Source: Bordetella pertussis 18323 (GTDB lineage Bacteria > Pseudomonadota > Gammaproteobacteria > Burkholderiales > Burkholderiaceae_B). Taken from it: a stretch of DNA of 64,000 nucleotides. The stretch spans positions 3,596,001 through 3,660,000 of the forward strand of contig NC_018518.1 in the NCBI RefSeq assembly GCF_000306945.1, read 5' to 3'. Positions 62,504-64,000 of the stretch are shown piece after piece (the stretch's first letter is position 1; every line of letters starts with the position of its first letter). A program made the position numbers and the translations under genes. The notes beneath the pieces were generated by a model, which was given only the letters and a program-made list of their open reading frames with translations, ran no database searches and had not been told where the DNA came from.

Positions 62504-63546
62504 TGTGAAGATTCAATAGGTTGTATGCATGGTTCATCCGAACCGGATTTGAGAAACTGGAAATCGCCACCCCCCCAGTTCACTCAAGGAGCCCGGCCGG
62601 ATGAACACCCATAAGCATGCCCGATTGACCTTCCTACGTCGACTCGAAATGGTCCAGCAATTGATCGCCCATCAAGTTTGTGTGCCTGAAGCGGCCCGCG
62701 CCTATGGGGTCACCGCGCCGACTGTGCGCAAATGGCTGGGCCGCTTCCTGGCTCAGGGCCAGGCGGGCTTGGCCGATGCGTCCTCGCGCCCGACGGTCTC
62801 GCCCCGAGCGATTGCGCCGGCCAAGGCGCTGGCTATCGTGGAGCTGCGCCGCAAGCGGCTGACCCAAGCGCGCATCGCCCAGGCGCTGGGCGTGTCAGCC
62901 AGCACCGTCAGCCGCGTCCTGGCCCGCGCCGGTCTGTCGCACCTGGCCGACCTGGAGCCGGCCGAGCCGGTGGTGCGCTACGAGCATCAGGCCCCCGGCG
63001 ATCTGCTGCACATCGACATCAAGAAGCTGGGACGTATCCAGCGCCCTGGTCACCGGGTCACGGGCAACCGACGCGATACCGTTGAGGGGGCCGGCTGGGA
63101 CTTCGTCTTCGTGGCCATCGATGACCACGCCCGCGTGGCCTTCACCGACATCCACCCCGACGAGCGCTTCCCCAGCGCCGTCCAGTTCCTCAAGGACGCA
63201 GTGGCCTACTACCAGCGCCTGGGCGTGACCATCCAGCGCTTGCTCACCGACAATGGCTCGGCCTTTCGCAGCCGCGCCTTCGCCGCGCTGTGCCATGAGC
63301 TGGGCATCAAGCACCGCTTTACCCGACCTTACCGCCCACAGACCAATGGCAAGGCCGAACGCTTCATCCAGTCGGCCTTGCGTGAGTGGGCTTACGCTCA
63401 CACCTACCAGAACTCCCAACACCGAGCCGATGCCATGAAATCCTGGCTACACCACTACAACTGGCATCGACCCCACCAAGGCATCGGGCGCGCTGTACCC
63501 ATCTCCAGACTCAACCTGGACGAATACAACCTATTGACAGTTCACA
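62504..63546 (+). mobile_element. IS481: IS481, copy 5
   Basis: A complete 1,043-bp IS481 with matching duplications TATAGC at 62498-62503 and 63547-63552, a target that departs from CTAG. It lies exactly at the stop codon of ampD and 36 bases before the glutathione S-transferase gene. One synonymous base change (CCTGGTCACC) separates it from the other copies. Confidence 0.98.
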
Positions 63547-63551
63547 TATAG
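62601..63551 (+). CDS. IS481 transposase (copy 5)
   Basis: Intact 316-residue IS481 transposase. It ends NLLTVHI, where the ATA codon for Ile and the TAG stop lie in the duplicated target TATAGC. Confidence 0.96.
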   Translation: MNTHKHARLTFLRRLEMVQQLIAHQVCVPEAARAYGVTAPTVRKWLGRFLAQGQAGLADASSRPTVSPRAIAPAKALAIVELRRKRLTQARIAQALGVSASTVSRVLARAGLSHLADLEPAEPVVRYEHQAPGDLLHIDIKKLGRIQRPGHRVTGNRRDTVEGAGWDFVFVAIDDHARVAFTDIHPDERFPSAVQFLKDAVAYYQRLGVTIQRLLTDNGSAFRSRAFAALCHELGIKHRFTRPYRPQTNGKAERFIQSALREWAYAHTYQNSQHRADAMKSWLHHYNWHRPHQGIGRAVPISRLNLDEYNLLTVHI

Positions 63552-63582
63552 CGGTACCGACAATCAAACCAGGGGTTTCGAC

Positions 63583-64000
63583 ATGCTGAAGATCTGGGGC
63601 CGGCTGAGTTCGGTCAACGTGCAAAAAGTCATGTGGGCCGTGCGCGAACTGGCGCTGCCGCACACCTTCATCGAGGCCGGCGGCCAGTTCGGCGGGCTCG
63701 ACACCCCCGAATACCTCCGCATGAACCCCAACCGCAAGGTACCGCTGATCGACGACGGCGGCTTCATCCTGTGGGAATCCAACGCCATCGTGCGCTACCT
63801 GGGCGCGCGCTACGGCGAAGGCGCCATCAGCCCCGCCGACCCCTGCGTGCGCGCCGACGCCGACCGCTGGATGGACTGGCAGACCACCGAATGGCAACCC
63901 AGCATGCTGGCCGCCTTCATGGGCCTGGTGCGCACCGCGCCCGAACAGCGCGACGCCGCCGCCATCGAAGCCTCGGCCCGCCAGGCCGGCAAGATCGCCC
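63583..64000 (+). CDS. Glutathione S-transferase, cut by window end
   Basis: The first 139 codons of a GST-superfamily protein. The thioredoxin-like N-domain reads MLKIWGRLSSVNVQKVMWAV, NPNRKVPLIDDGGFILWESN and AIVRYLGARYG, with the glutathione-binding VPLI and ES residues. The helical domain begins DADRWMDWQTTEWQPSM. The gene runs off the right edge. The start ATG is 30 bases after the IS481 target duplicate, so its promoter may have been displaced by or replaced with IS481 sequence. Confidence 0.88.
   Translation, partial: MLKIWGRLSSVNVQKVMWAVRELALPHTFIEAGGQFGGLDTPEYLRMNPNRKVPLIDDGGFILWESNAIVRYLGARYGEGAISPADPCVRADADRWMDWQTTEWQPSMLAAFMGLVRTAPEQRDAAAIEASARQAGKIA

Overview
The window looks like a chromosome segment of Bordetella pertussis or a very close relative. 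The support is strongly GC-rich Betaproteobacterial coding DNA, five nearly identical 1,043-bp copies of IS481, a fragment of a second IS481-family element (IS1002-like), six Bug-type (TctC-like) periplasmic solute receptors without membrane partners, and a complete hurIR-bhuRSTUV heme-uptake locus. Many genes are broken by frameshifts, small deletions, a nonsense codon or IS insertion, which fits the known genome decay of this lineage. The species name is an inference from these features, not a database match.

Layout. 0-9.2 kb: a Bug receptor with two acyl-CoA dehydrogenases, a quinone-dependent D-lactate dehydrogenase (dld), a LysR regulator divergent from a second Bug receptor, and aconitase-X genes (large subunit frameshifted). 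9.2-10.2 kb: IS481 copy 1. 10.2-14.7 kb: thioesterase, broken CoA-transferase and haloacid dehalogenase-like operon, divergent LysR, Bug receptor. 15.1-17.3 kb: cytochrome oxidase subunit I with a DUF2244 protein but no visible subunit II. 17.3-21 kb: a GntR/FCD regulator divergent from an aminotransferase, with two copies of the same palindrome, then a truncated serine hydrolase and a Crp-type regulator. 21-22 kb: IS481 copy 2. 22-28.7 kb: a seven-gene minus-strand catabolic operon (CoA ligase, thiolase-like protein, OB-fold/zinc protein, MBL hydrolase, two Bug receptors, a small barrel protein) divergent from a frameshifted LysR gene. 29.8-35.9 kb: DUF3300/DUF2950 envelope proteins, a frameshifted diguanylate cyclase, an alkylation-repair group (ogt, alkB, another 2OG-Fe(II) oxygenase) and a DUF523 protein. 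35.9-43.8 kb: the heme locus, with a good Fur-box candidate ahead of the ECF sigma gene.

44.5-46.4 kb: two [2Fe-2S] ferredoxins around an unknown 99-residue protein, then an ornithine-cyclodeaminase family gene. 46.4-48.3 kb: IS481 copy 3 joined to the truncated IS1002-like element. 48.3-52.1 kb: a patch that looks lower in GC and holds a wrecked ring-hydroxylating dioxygenase cluster (beta subunit truncated, alpha subunit split by IS481 copy 4, IclR regulator with an in-frame stop) and a transposase/DUF1348 chimera. 52.3 kb: tRNA-Gly(CCC). 52.5-56.5 kb: a Bug receptor with an internal deletion, an HMG-CoA-lyase family gene, a frameshifted CoA-transferase and a LysR regulator. 56.6-62.5 kb: mostly housekeeping genes (trmB, proline iminopeptidase with a small deletion, thiS, kbp, ffh, a CcsA-like membrane protein, a small membrane protein, ampD). 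62.5-63.5 kb: IS481 copy 5, then the start of a glutathione S-transferase gene.

The most distinctive signal is how IS481 relates to its targets. In all five copies, and in the IS1002-like fragment, the transposase has no stop codon of its own; the TAG lies in the duplicated target bases. Several insertions also sit exactly on the stop codons of host genes, in one case on a CTAG shared by two convergent genes, so the element enters without breaking either gene. Two of the five copies have mismatched flanking 6-mers, which marks them as possible rearrangement junctions.
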